Source: Planctomycetaceae bacterium
GTDB taxonomy: Bacteria > Planctomycetota > Planctomycetia > Planctomycetales > Planctomycetaceae
DNA: 64,000 nt
Direction of reading: 5' to 3'
NCBI GenBank assembly: GCA_002726205.1
Contig: PBSL01000036.1
Span: 62,001-126,000, forward strand
In this document: piece by piece, positions 30,832 through 37,859 of the stretch
Position numbering within the stretch: position 1 is the stretch's first letter
How the letters are laid out: every line of letters starts with the position of its first letter
Program-made: the position numbers and the translations under genes
Notes under the pieces: model-generated
Seen by the model: only the letters and a program-made list of their open reading frames with translations
Told to the model about the DNA's origin: nothing
The model's database searches: none

Positions 30832-32691
30832 TCAGGCGGCGGCCGGCATCGACTGGTCGTCAGCGACGGATTCGGAATCAGTCACGAGTGCGGCGACGAC
30901 CGCTCGTAATGTTTCGATCGCTTCGCTGCGCGTCCCACCGAGAGCCTGGTCGAGTCGTGTGAGTTCGCTTTCGATTCGTTCTCGGGAAGAGGGGATCATT
31001 CCCGGAGCGCGGTAAATCTGCTCGTGGATTTTTCGTGCGCCGTGCTCGCGCTGGTAGAACAGGGTCTCGGTCAGCTTTTCACCGGGCCTGGTACCGCTGA
31101 AGACGATGTCGATGTCGTCGGGGTACTTCAATCCCGACAGCTCGATCATGTCTCGTGCGAGGTCGACGATCTTGACCGGTTCTCCCATGTCCAGGATCAG
31201 CACGTCACCGGTTTCTCCGATGGCGCCGGCCTGCAGGACCAGTTGCACCGCTTCGGGGATCGTCATGAAGAAGCGTTCCATGTCCGGATGCGTCACCGTC
31301 AGTGGTCCGCCAGCGACGATCTGGCGGCGGAATGTTGGAACGACACTGCCGGCCGAATCGAGGACGTTGCCGAAGCGGACGATCATCATCCGGGTCAGCG
31401 AATCGATGGTGGCCGCCTGGAGATACTTTTCGGACACCAGTTTCGTGGCGCCCATGATGCTGGAGGGATCGACGGCCTTGTCGGTCGAGATCAATACGAA
31501 CCCGTCGACGCCGAAGCGGTTGGAGAGATCAACCATCAACCGCGTGCCACCGACATTGTTGGCGATCGCCGCCTGGGGATTGTGTTCCATCAGGGGGACG
31601 TGCTTGTAGGCGGCGGCGTGGAAGACAAGATGGGGGCGGTGTTCGATCATCACCTGGGTCATTGCCCGTTCGTCAACGACACTGCAGACGACCGGGTGCA
31701 GCGGGATGGTGCAGTCGATCAGTTCCTGTTCGACAAGGAACAACCCGGTTTCGGAATGATCGACAAGGACGAGTGACTCCGGCGACAGTGCGGCAATCTG
31801 TCGACAAAGTTCCGAGCCGATACTCCCGGCCGCTCCGGTCACCAGGACGCGGCGATCGGTGATCAACTCGTCGATGGCCTCGCGGTCCAACTGCGCCGGT
31901 TCCCGCCGGAGCAGGTCGGCGATCGTCACGTCGCGGACGTTGAGGCGATCTCGCTGTGTGAGCAGGTCGCCGACGGTCGGCATGACCTGGACTCGAACGC
32001 TGGTGCCGGCAAACAGCCGGATCAACTCGCGAACCGTGTCGCCTTCGACAGTACTTGGCACGAGCACGAAATCGGCTTGCCGCCGTCGGGCCAGGCTCTT
32101 CAAGTCGGCCACCGGTTCTCCATCGATGGCCAGCGGAAATACGGGGATCCCGGCAATCAGTGTGTTTCTCGCCCGGGGGCAGTCATCAACGAAACCGACG
32201 ACCCGGAATGGCCGTGATCCCGACTGCAGGCTGCGGGCAATCCCGACCGCGTCGGGATCGGCTCCCATGATCAGTGCCCGGCCATCGTCTCCGGCCCGTT
32301 TGGCACCTTCGCTGACAACACGGATCCCGACGCGAAGCAGGCCGACGGCGAACAGGGTCAGCATCGCATCGAGCACCAGCACGCTGCGGGGCAGGGGAAG
32401 TCCCGTCAGCAACGTCGAAAGCAACAGGTAACTTGCACCGGCGGCCACGACAACACCGGCGATCAGGCTGAACAGGTCGGTAACGGTCGTGTAACGAAAC
32501 GTCCGTTTCCACTCGCCGGTCACCATGCAGACGGTGAACTTGATCGAGAGAACCAGGGGCAAGCTGATCAGGGCGACTTGCTGGTAGATCTCCGGGAGTC
32601 GGAAATCAAACCGCAGCAGAAACGCGGCCAGAAAACACAGCGAGTAGACCGCCGCGTAGGTCGGCAGGATGGCTGCCAGACGATTCCGCAT
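30832..32691 (-). CDS. FlaA1/CapD/WbpM-type nucleoside-diphosphate-sugar epimerase/dehydratase
   Basis: This is a 619-residue membrane-bound sugar nucleotide enzyme. Four transmembrane helices fill about residues 8-125. A Rossmann segment GRALIMGADPDAVGIARSL follows near 140. The catalytic SDR domain opens with VLVTGAAGSIGSELCRQIA near 283, then FHAAAYKHVPLMEHNPQAAI, and LISTDKAVDPSSIMGATKLVSE, where the Tyr of the usual YxxxK is replaced by Met, as in the large FlaA1-like 4,6-dehydratases. It probably converts UDP-GlcNAc to a 4-keto-6-deoxy sugar for surface polysaccharide or glycan. No glycosyltransferase is adjacent. An 8-bp inverted repeat lies 26 bp upstream of its start. Confidence 0.93.
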   Translation of the reverse strand: MRNRLAAILPTYAAVYSLCFLAAFLLRFDFRLPEIYQQVALISLPLVLSIKFTVCMVTGEWKRTFRYTTVTDLFSLIAGVVVAAGASYLLLSTLLTGLPLPRSVLVLDAMLTLFAVGLLRVGIRVVSEGAKRAGDDGRALIMGADPDAVGIARSLQSGSRPFRVVGFVDDCPRARNTLIAGIPVFPLAIDGEPVADLKSLARRRQADFVLVPSTVEGDTVRELIRLFAGTSVRVQVMPTVGDLLTQRDRLNVRDVTIADLLRREPAQLDREAIDELITDRRVLVTGAAGSIGSELCRQIAALSPESLVLVDHSETGLFLVEQELIDCTIPLHPVVCSVVDERAMTQVMIEHRPHLVFHAAAYKHVPLMEHNPQAAIANNVGGTRLMVDLSNRFGVDGFVLISTDKAVDPSSIMGATKLVSEKYLQAATIDSLTRMMIVRFGNVLDSAGSVVPTFRRQIVAGGPLTVTHPDMERFFMTIPEAVQLVLQAGAIGETGDVLILDMGEPVKIVDLARDMIELSGLKYPDDIDIVFSGTRPGEKLTETLFYQREHGARKIHEQIYRAPGMIPSSRERIESELTRLDQALGGTRSEAIETLRAVVAALVTDSESVADDQSMPAAA

Positions 32692-32716
32692 GATGTGGGA
32701 CGACGACTGGGCTTGC

Positions 32717-32735
32717 GGTTCCCGAACCGGGAACC
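32717..32735. promoter_or_regulatory. 8-bp inverted repeat upstream of the CapD-like gene
   Basis: GGTTCCCG-AAC-CGGGAACC forms perfect 8-bp arms with a 3-base centre, 26 bp before the start codon at 32691. It could be an operator or a leader hairpin. No other copy was noticed in the window. Confidence 0.45.
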
Positions 32736-32779
32736 GGGCTGCGTCGCGTGTTTTCAGGGACGGGAGACGTGAGAGCGAG

Positions 32780-32802
32780 GGCGGTTGATAGTTGAAACCG
32801 CC
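32780..32802 (-). terminator. Stem-loop after the large secreted protein gene
   Basis: GGCGGTT and AACCGCC arms (7 bp) around a 9-base loop lie 14 bp past the stop at 32816 of the upstream minus-strand gene. No T-run follows; a weak terminator is possible. Confidence 0.35.
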
Positions 32803-32815
32803 AGGCCCGTCCAGA

Positions 32816-34627
32816 TCAGTCCCGGTCCCAGGGCAGCCGCATCGAGGGGGCGTTGACGTAACGTTTCATTGCCAACACAAGCCGTCCCCCGGCTCCGGGA
32901 GCCAGTCGCACCGTCACCGTCTGGGAATCGGAGGCGGTCTTGGTGTTGCCGACGCTGACGCCATGGAACTGGTGCTCGGCGTAACCACCGGCCTGGATGA
33001 TGAGAGTCTTTGGCCGGAGTTGGTCGGTGTTGACCAGTGTCAGGGTCACCGATGTGTTCGAGAGTCTCTCGACGAGTGCCGCGACACCATCGGGAATGCC
33101 GGCGCGTCGTGTCACGGGGTCGAAGTAGCGGACGCGAGCGTGCAGCACCTGGCCACGGTGGCCGGGGTGAACGCCTCCCAGCATCAATTGAATCAGCGAA
33201 CTCACGCTGGCTGGATTGAAACGCATCGGGTCATCGGCCAGGCGGGTATCGGGGGTTGTCGTGTCGGCACGCAGGCCGGCGACACGCTGGCGGACGCGTT
33301 CGAGATCTCCTCGCAGGGCGGATTCCGGGAAACCGGTATTCTTGCCCTCGAGAAACCTCGTCCAGCCATTTTCACTGAACAGTTTCCGATCCGAGTCCTT
33401 CATCGAGTGATACCAGGTCTCGTAGCCGCCGGCGGTGTAGGGGGAGGGAGAAAACGCATACCAGCCCTTGTCGCCGAACATCCGGGGCGTCATCCGTCGC
33501 CCGTCGATGACCTTCGACTGGGCATTGACCTGCTTGATCTGCTGCCGCCAGATATCGAGGTACTTGTCGTCGCCGGTCAGCATGAAGGCGTTGGTGAACC
33601 CGGTGTGGCCGAGGTAGTGCGTGTTTCGGTGGGCGATGGCTCCGGTTTGCGGAACGGTGACCGAGAAGGCCCAGCCGTAGACCCCCCCGTACCATTTCCC
33701 ATCGGTCGCGCCGCCGATCTTGCCATCGAGTCCGATGTTGGTCGGGATGATGCCGTTGTTGTCGAGGGTCCGCTGCCGCCAGGCATCGACGTATTCGAGC
33801 AGCCATTTCCGGTACTTCGGCAGGCCGGTCAGCATGTAGGCATTCAGGGCCAGTGAGGTGGCGCCCATGTTCTGAGGATGGTCACCGATAATGTCATTGT
33901 AGTCCTTGAAGTGGTCGAGCATCTCCTGGTAGCTGCGTTCGCCGTGCCCCAGTGAGAATCGATTGGCCACTTCGATCCGATCTCCGGCCCAGTCCAGTCC
34001 CGTGGCCTTGCGGAGCAGCGGACCACGGCTGCCGTTGAAGAGGCTCTTGATGATCTTGTGTTTCGAGTCGTAGTTGGGCGCACCGGGATCTTCGTTGAGA
34101 TAGAAGCCGGCGAAGCGGCGGACCCGGTGGCCGAAGGCGATGTTGTTGGGATCAGAGAGTCCCTGCAGGTTGAAGACTGTCAGACCCTCGCCGTTGTGCA
34201 CCCAGTCGAACGTGACCGGGAACTCCTTGTAGTACATCCCGTCACGGGCAAAAGGGACCTCGCTGGTCTTGGCGAGCGTGAACTGCCGGAGATGGCCTTC
34301 CCAGGCCTGCTTGTACAGGTTCAGTACATCATCGTGAGCACCGAGGGCGTGAAGGATCGGCCAGTCGTTGCAGTTTTCGATCGCATCATCCGGGCCGTCA
34401 TCGCCGCCCCAGCGTTCCACGCACAGGAGGAACCCCCGTTGGTCGAAGTACTTGGTGAAGAATTCGCGGCAGGCGGCCTCGTTGGCACGCAGCAGGTCAC
34501 GCTCGAGCAGTGCCCAGGCCGGTGGCGACATGGTGTCGTTGAGCCGAACGACGGGAGAATCGGCGGCGACCAGGAGAAGCGGGGCTGCGGTCAGCAGGCA
34601 GAGAACGATCGGCAGACGGCGGGACAT
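32816..34627 (-). CDS. Large secreted protein of unknown function
   Basis: The ATG at 34627 gives 603 residues with a clean signal peptide (MSRRLPIVLCLLTAAPLLLVAA). The body is rich in Trp, Tyr and His and in Gly-Asp loops. Segments such as CVERWGGDDGPDDAIENCNDW, LYKQAWEGHLRQFT, YYKEFPVTFDWVHNGEGL and MLTGLPKYRKWLLEYVDAWRQR repeat a helical hairpin pattern that fits an alpha/alpha-toroid as in glycoside hydrolases and polysaccharide lyases. The C-terminal 100 residues look like a beta-sandwich. No catalytic motif was identified. A polysaccharide-active role is an inference only. It lies upstream of the CapD-like gene on the same strand. Confidence 0.75.
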   Translation of the reverse strand: MSRRLPIVLCLLTAAPLLLVAADSPVVRLNDTMSPPAWALLERDLLRANEAACREFFTKYFDQRGFLLCVERWGGDDGPDDAIENCNDWPILHALGAHDDVLNLYKQAWEGHLRQFTLAKTSEVPFARDGMYYKEFPVTFDWVHNGEGLTVFNLQGLSDPNNIAFGHRVRRFAGFYLNEDPGAPNYDSKHKIIKSLFNGSRGPLLRKATGLDWAGDRIEVANRFSLGHGERSYQEMLDHFKDYNDIIGDHPQNMGATSLALNAYMLTGLPKYRKWLLEYVDAWRQRTLDNNGIIPTNIGLDGKIGGATDGKWYGGVYGWAFSVTVPQTGAIAHRNTHYLGHTGFTNAFMLTGDDKYLDIWRQQIKQVNAQSKVIDGRRMTPRMFGDKGWYAFSPSPYTAGGYETWYHSMKDSDRKLFSENGWTRFLEGKNTGFPESALRGDLERVRQRVAGLRADTTTPDTRLADDPMRFNPASVSSLIQLMLGGVHPGHRGQVLHARVRYFDPVTRRAGIPDGVAALVERLSNTSVTLTLVNTDQLRPKTLIIQAGGYAEHQFHGVSVGNTKTASDSQTVTVRLAPGAGGRLVLAMKRYVNAPSMRLPWDRD

Positions 34628-34741
34628 CGTGGGCCTCCGGGCTCGACTTGGGAGGCCACATCGTATCGCCACGACCGCACGATCGCGAGTCGCAGAGAAT
34701 CGTTGTCCGGGACCTGCCCCGACAGCCGGGCCGCGGGCGGG

Positions 34742-34888
34742 TCAGGGAGCCATGTCCCAACCGTAGCGGTTCAGTTCCAGCACGAGCAGGCTGATGCCGG
34801 CCACAAGTGCCGCGACCGAGACAAACAACAGGCCGACAAAGACGTCGGGGCTGGGACTGGGTCCAGATCTAGAGCTTCGAGGTGACAT
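34742..34888 (-). CDS. 48-residue single-pass membrane peptide, overlapping start
   Basis: The minus strand from ATG at 34888 to TGA at 34742 encodes 48 residues: a Ser/Pro/Arg-rich head of 14, then one strong transmembrane helix (VFVGLLFVSVAALVAGISLL), then a short polar tail ending LNRYGWDMAP. The start lies inside the last codons of the upstream coiled-coil gene, overlapping it by 20 bp in another frame, so translation is probably coupled. The hydrophobic block with charged borders and the coherent stop are hard to explain by chance, but no homologue can be checked here. It may be a small subunit that works with the two preceding membrane-anchored coiled-coil proteins. Confidence 0.72.
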   Translation of the reverse strand: MSPRSSRSGPSPSPDVFVGLLFVSVAALVAGISLLVLELNRYGWDMAP

Positions 34889-35735
34889 TGTCGCCCTTTG
34901 CAATCACGCCGTTCTTTGCCTTCTCTCTGATGGTGCCAACGGCCTTGTCAGGGAAGACATGGATGATACGAACTCTGCCGAGATACTTTGTCTGTCGTCG
35001 CTTGGCGATTCCGGGACGCCACACGGTCAGTAACTGTCCTTCCTTGATTCCGTCGTCACCGCCGATAGAGAGTTCGATGTAGAGGATACGATTCCCGATG
35101 CCGTAGCGGGCCGAGAGTACCTTGCCGGAAATCGGCGGGGGCGGTGTGATATCCTTGCTGGGCAAGGCGCCCAGCCCACCGCCCTTGCGGCGGGCCAACG
35201 CCCGGGTGGTCTTCAATTCATCGAGAACCACCAGGTTGCGTTGCTCCTGTGCCCCGAGCTTCAATTCCAACGTGAATCTATCGTCCTCGAGGCTCCGGTT
35301 CTTCTTGACCAGTTCGACCTGCTTCTCGTGCAGAGCCTTGTTGATCTCACGTTGCTCAAGCGCCTCGTCCAGGCGAAACTGAGACTCGGTGATTTCGAGT
35401 TTCGCCACGGCCCGTTGTACACCTTCCTCGGTCTTCTTGAGCTCGTAGTCCTGCTTCAGGTTGTCAGTGGACGTCTTCAACTGCTCGTAGTTGCTTTTCC
35501 ACTTCTTCGACTCGCCACTGAGACTTGCGATCTGGTCGGTCGAGTCGGTCTTGAGCTTGTTGAAGTCCTTGCGAGTGGCGGCGTGCGACTCCTTTTCGGA
35601 ACTGAGTTCTTGCTGGACATCGTCACGGGCCGTCTTCCAGTTCTGTTCGACAGAGAACACCGCGCCGGCGAACGTCATGAACAGCAGGCTGAGGACGAGT
35701 TGAACGACGACCAGGATTTTCCCGACAAAGGTCAT
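34869..35735 (-). CDS. MreC-like membrane-anchored coiled-coil protein
   Basis: This 288-residue protein has one N-terminal transmembrane helix at about residues 6-28 (ILVVVQLVLSLLFMTFAGAVF). A heptad-rich coiled coil runs at about 30-185, with Lys, Glu, Gln and Leu dominating. The C-terminal beta region at about 200-285 contains ISGKVLSARYGIGNRILYIEL, SIGGDDGIKEGQLLTVW, YLGRVRIIHVFPDKAVGTI and IAKGDNV. The order TM, coiled coil, small beta domain, and the G-x-D-D-G-I-x-x-G motif, are those of MreC, the elongasome scaffold; sequence identity cannot be measured here. It is the second gene of a run below mraZ, 52 bp after the first coiled-coil gene, and it overlaps the 48-residue peptide gene. 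Confidence 0.75.
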   Translation of the reverse strand: MTFVGKILVVVQLVLSLLFMTFAGAVFSVEQNWKTARDDVQQELSSEKESHAATRKDFNKLKTDSTDQIASLSGESKKWKSNYEQLKTSTDNLKQDYELKKTEEGVQRAVAKLEITESQFRLDEALEQREINKALHEKQVELVKKNRSLEDDRFTLELKLGAQEQRNLVVLDELKTTRALARRKGGGLGALPSKDITPPPPISGKVLSARYGIGNRILYIELSIGGDDGIKEGQLLTVWRPGIAKRRQTKYLGRVRIIHVFPDKAVGTIREKAKNGVIAKGDNVTSKL

Positions 35736-35787
35736 GGTAGTTCTCCACTCGGGGACATCGTCCCCGGTTTGGTGTCAGGACTCTCTA

Positions 35788-36516
35788 TTACTTGGATTTC
35801 CGCTGGGGAGCCGGCTTGGCACCCGGCGTTGCGGGCACGGCCTTGTCATCTTCGTACTGGCCACGGGCTCCCGACTTGACGAGTTGTTGTTGACGGCGTT
35901 TCAGGCGACTGACCACCCCGCTGGTCCGCACGAGCAGGTTTCTCAGTCGCTTTTGTTGTTCCTTGATCTGAAAGAGATCGATCTGGATCTCTTCAAGTTG
36001 TGACACCAGCCGATAAATCTCCTCACGACGTGATTCATTGGTCGTGAGTGTTTTCTGCGTCCCCTGAACAAGCTCGATGTTCTTCTTCGAGATGGCGTCG
36101 ATTTTCTTGCGAATTGCAGCCAGTTCTACGTCAAGTTTGTCGGATCGGGCCGTCATCGCCGCCTGGTCGATCTGCAGTGGTTTCTCCCAGAAGGCCTTTT
36201 CCTTGTTGAGCTGCTCGGTCTTTGCCTGCAGATCCTTGATCTGATTGTCTTGCTGAGCGACCATGTCGGCGCGGGCTTTGGTGACCACCGCTGCCAGGCT
36301 CTTGGTTCCCGACGCCAACGCGCGATCCCCTCGTCGTGCCTTGACGCTGTAAGTGGTTGTTTCTCCCACGGCCTTGTCGAAAACGTAGTCTCCGGTCAAC
36401 TCGTCCCTCTCGACCCGCCAGTTGACCCCGCCCATCGTCGTCAGCGAGGCGACGCCGAGGAAGGCGAGGCTGCCAACGAGCAAAGCGACACAGAGAATCT
36501 TACTGAGTTTCGTCAT
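35788..36516 (-). CDS. Membrane-anchored coiled-coil protein
   Basis: This 242-residue protein has an N-terminal transmembrane helix (ILCVALLVGSLAFLGVASL) and a short region with beta-like sequence up to residue 70. A long coiled coil at about 85-215 is rich in Gln, Lys, Glu, Leu and Ile (MVAQQDNQIKDLQAKTEQLN, REEIYRLVSQLEEIQIDLF). The tail is basic and Pro/Ala-rich. No family was recognised. Its own sigma70-like promoter lies just upstream. It stands between mraZ and the MreC-like gene and shares topology with the latter, suggesting that the two could form a membrane-attached heteromer. Confidence 0.8.
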   Translation of the reverse strand: MTKLSKILCVALLVGSLAFLGVASLTTMGGVNWRVERDELTGDYVFDKAVGETTTYSVKARRGDRALASGTKSLAAVVTKARADMVAQQDNQIKDLQAKTEQLNKEKAFWEKPLQIDQAAMTARSDKLDVELAAIRKKIDAISKKNIELVQGTQKTLTTNESRREEIYRLVSQLEEIQIDLFQIKEQQKRLRNLLVRTSGVVSRLKRRQQQLVKSGARGQYEDDKAVPATPGAKPAPQRKSK

Positions 36517-36555
36517 CGGGAAAATCCCGTCACCAGATCACGCTATTCCATCCGA

Positions 36556-36585
36556 AGTATAGGCTCGGAATTTTCGATCGGTCAA
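36556..36585 (-). promoter_or_regulatory. Sigma70-type promoter of the coiled-coil operon
   Basis: On the minus strand, TTGACC (36580-36585) and TATACT (36556-36561) are spaced by 18 bp; transcription would start about 33 nt before the ATG at 36516. This is one of the best promoter matches in the window. Confidence 0.65.
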
Positions 36586-36670
36586 TTCGGAACTTTCCGA
36601 GATGTCGATCTGGCGGCATTGCAGCTGTTTTTTTCGCTATAACCGCGCAAACCCTCCGCGCATTAAAAGA

Positions 36671-36794
36671 GCATGCCCGGCCGATCGGGGGGAAAGAAGA
36701 AGTGGCATCCATGCCTGAGGACCGTCCCTGGAATGTTCACGTGTGACTGATTAAGTGAACGACAGCCTCTTTCTACGTCCGTGGCCGGGCATGC
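36671..36794. repeat. 12-bp inverted repeat with 100-bp spacer
   Basis: GCATGCCCGGCC at 36671-36682 and its exact reverse complement GGCCGGGCATGC at 36783-36794 enclose 100 bp. Inside lie a second inverted pair, GTTCAC (36735-36740) and GTGAAC (36755-36760), and a local hairpin GGCATCCATGCC. The whole could fold as a branched RNA or be the ends of a miniature element. Confidence 0.7.
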
Positions 36795-36843
36795 AAGGGC
36801 AGATTCTGCCTGGGCTGAAGAACACGACCTCCGGATCGTCCGG

Positions 36844-37326
36844 TCAGTCGGTGAGTTCGATGAACAGCGGCCCGAATTCGGGCATGTCCTCACGAAGCAC
36901 GTCGACCCAGGACTCGAGGTTCCAGATCTCGACGCAGATCGCCGCACCGACCAACATGACCTCCTGGTTGGGACGAACGCCGAGAAATTCGCGGAATTCG
37001 TCGGGAACCAGCAAGCGGGACCGGTTGGCCAATCGAACGGTCTGGTGTCGGGTCGAGAGCAGGCGTCCCAGCCGCTGCACGTCCCCGTAGCGTCGCTCCA
37101 TCCGTCCCGCTTCGATCTTCTGACGAATCAGGTTCACACCGGCTTCAATCCGTTCCCGCCAGTCCGAGGCCCGCCACAAACTCACACACCCGTAACGCTC
37201 CTTGGAGACAATCGTCTCGCCGTTGGCGTCGGTGACTGCCTCGGCCATCTCCGAAGGCAATGACACCCGGTAGCGTTCATCGACGGTCCGTCGAATCTCA
37301 CCGGTGATGAACGTCGATGTCGCCAT
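36844..37326 (-). CDS. mraZ: MraZ-type transcriptional regulator
   Basis: This 160-residue protein has two AbrB/SpoVT-like halves. The first holds [17 protein letters not shown] (about residues 15-31), matching the DxxxR motif. The second holds [19 protein letters not shown] (about 98-116), where the motif's Asp is replaced by Asn. The following [22 protein letters not shown] is characteristic of MraZ. In most bacteria MraZ represses the division and cell wall (dcw) cluster that it heads. Here rsmH, ftsL, ftsI and mur genes are absent, and the nearest downstream genes encode membrane coiled-coil proteins. No clear ribosome binding site precedes the ATG. The leader predicted from the upstream promoter is about 264 nt. 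Confidence 0.9.
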   Translation of the reverse strand: MATSTFITGEIRRTVDERYRVSLPSEMAEAVTDANGETIVSKERYGCVSLWRASDWRERIEAGVNLIRQKIEAGRMERRYGDVQRLGRLLSTRHQTVRLANRSRLLVPDEFREFLGVRPNQEVMLVGAAICVEIWNLESWVDVLREDMPEFGPLFIELTD

Positions 37327-37596
37327 GTGTGGACGGTCGTGTGAATGAAAATCAAAGCGTCTGGCCGTAACCCATCCAGGCTCAATCCTTCCGGACTCCC
37401 GGCTCGTCCCTGAGCCGCCATTTCCTCGTGTCTGTCACTCTTGCACTCTTGTCGCAAACCCCGGTCTCGTTGCTCGGTCGATCGAGTTGGAATGGGGATG
37501 AGTTGACAGGAGAAGTCGGAGTGCCGGTCGGATTGAATCGCGAGCGGTCGTCGGACGGTGTCCTTGCCGACCGACCCTTGCCCGCGGGTCGCATCC

Positions 37597-37625
37597 AGCA
37601 TAATGGGCAGAAAACCCACATGCAA
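37597..37625 (-). promoter_or_regulatory. Sigma70-type promoter of mraZ with operator-like spacer
   Basis: On the minus strand TTGCAT (37620-37625) and TATGCT (37597-37602) are spaced by exactly 17 bp, and the spacer is filled by the motif TGTGGGTTTTCTGCCCA. A protein bound there would block RNA polymerase. The leader to the ATG at 37326 would be about 264 nt. Confidence 0.6.
37604..37620. promoter_or_regulatory. 17-bp operator-like repeat, copy 1
   Basis: TGGGCAGAAAACCCACA. The core TGGG-N7-CCCA is an inverted repeat. It occupies the spacer of the mraZ promoter. Confidence 0.65.
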
Positions 37626-37645
37626 CCGAATTGTAAAAGAACGTT

Positions 37646-37662
37646 TGGGCAAAAAACCCACA
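37646..37662. promoter_or_regulatory. 17-bp operator-like repeat, copy 2
   Basis: TGGGCAAAAAACCCACA. It starts 42 bp from copy 1, about four helical turns, so both copies face the same side of the DNA. Confidence 0.65.
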
Positions 37663-37820
37663 AATCAGACTGTAGTGACGCACAGCCGGGATGGCAAATG
37701 GAAAAGCCGGTATCTCCGGAAAAAACCGAAAAAACACACCAGCCCAACGCACGGTCTTCGGACCGGACGTTTGCTGGTGGTTTTCGGCGGCGGCGTGGAT
37801 CACAACAGGCAAGAAGTGAC

Positions 37821-37837
37821 TGGGCAGGAAACCCACA
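37821..37837. promoter_or_regulatory. 17-bp operator-like repeat, copy 3
   Basis: TGGGCAGGAAACCCACA. It lies 175 bp upstream of copy 2, close to the 3' end of the preceding metallopeptidase gene. All three copies match TGGGCARRAAACCCACA. Confidence 0.6.
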
Positions 37838-37859
37838 CGCGGCTGCCGTGACACTGCGG

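Larger units (their letters stand above)
36517..36843. other. 327-bp spacer between mraZ and the coiled-coil genes
   Basis: This spacer contains the minus-strand promoter at 36556-36585, a long-range inverted repeat 36671-36794, a GGCATCCATGCC hairpin near 36703, and the dyad GGCAGATTCTGCC at 36798-36810. A CCGGATCGTCCGG palindrome abuts the mraZ stop. No convincing open reading frame is present. Confidence 0.7.
37327..37859 (-). other. 533-bp upstream region of mraZ
   Basis: This non-coding stretch holds the predicted mraZ promoter at 37597-37625, three copies of a 17-bp motif, and a predicted 264-nt leader. The leader includes possible stems such as GGCTC-AGGGAC-GAGCC near 37410, but no known riboswitch or structured RNA was recognised. 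The short reverse frames here have no protein-like composition. Confidence 0.6.

Noticed and set aside
37327-37596. RNase P RNA, tmRNA or riboswitch in the mraZ leader
   Set aside because: GAGGAAA-like and GC stem elements caught the eye, but the conserved cores of these RNAs are absent.
37182-37661. 159-codon and neighbouring reverse frames upstream of mraZ
   Set aside because: Composition is not protein-like; these frames cross the promoter, the repeated operator motif and the mraZ start in another frame.
37604-37837. Classic MraZ boxes
   Set aside because: The motif has TGGG and CCCA in inverted order instead of three direct TGGG repeats, so it was reported as an operator-like repeat and not as a canonical MraZ box.
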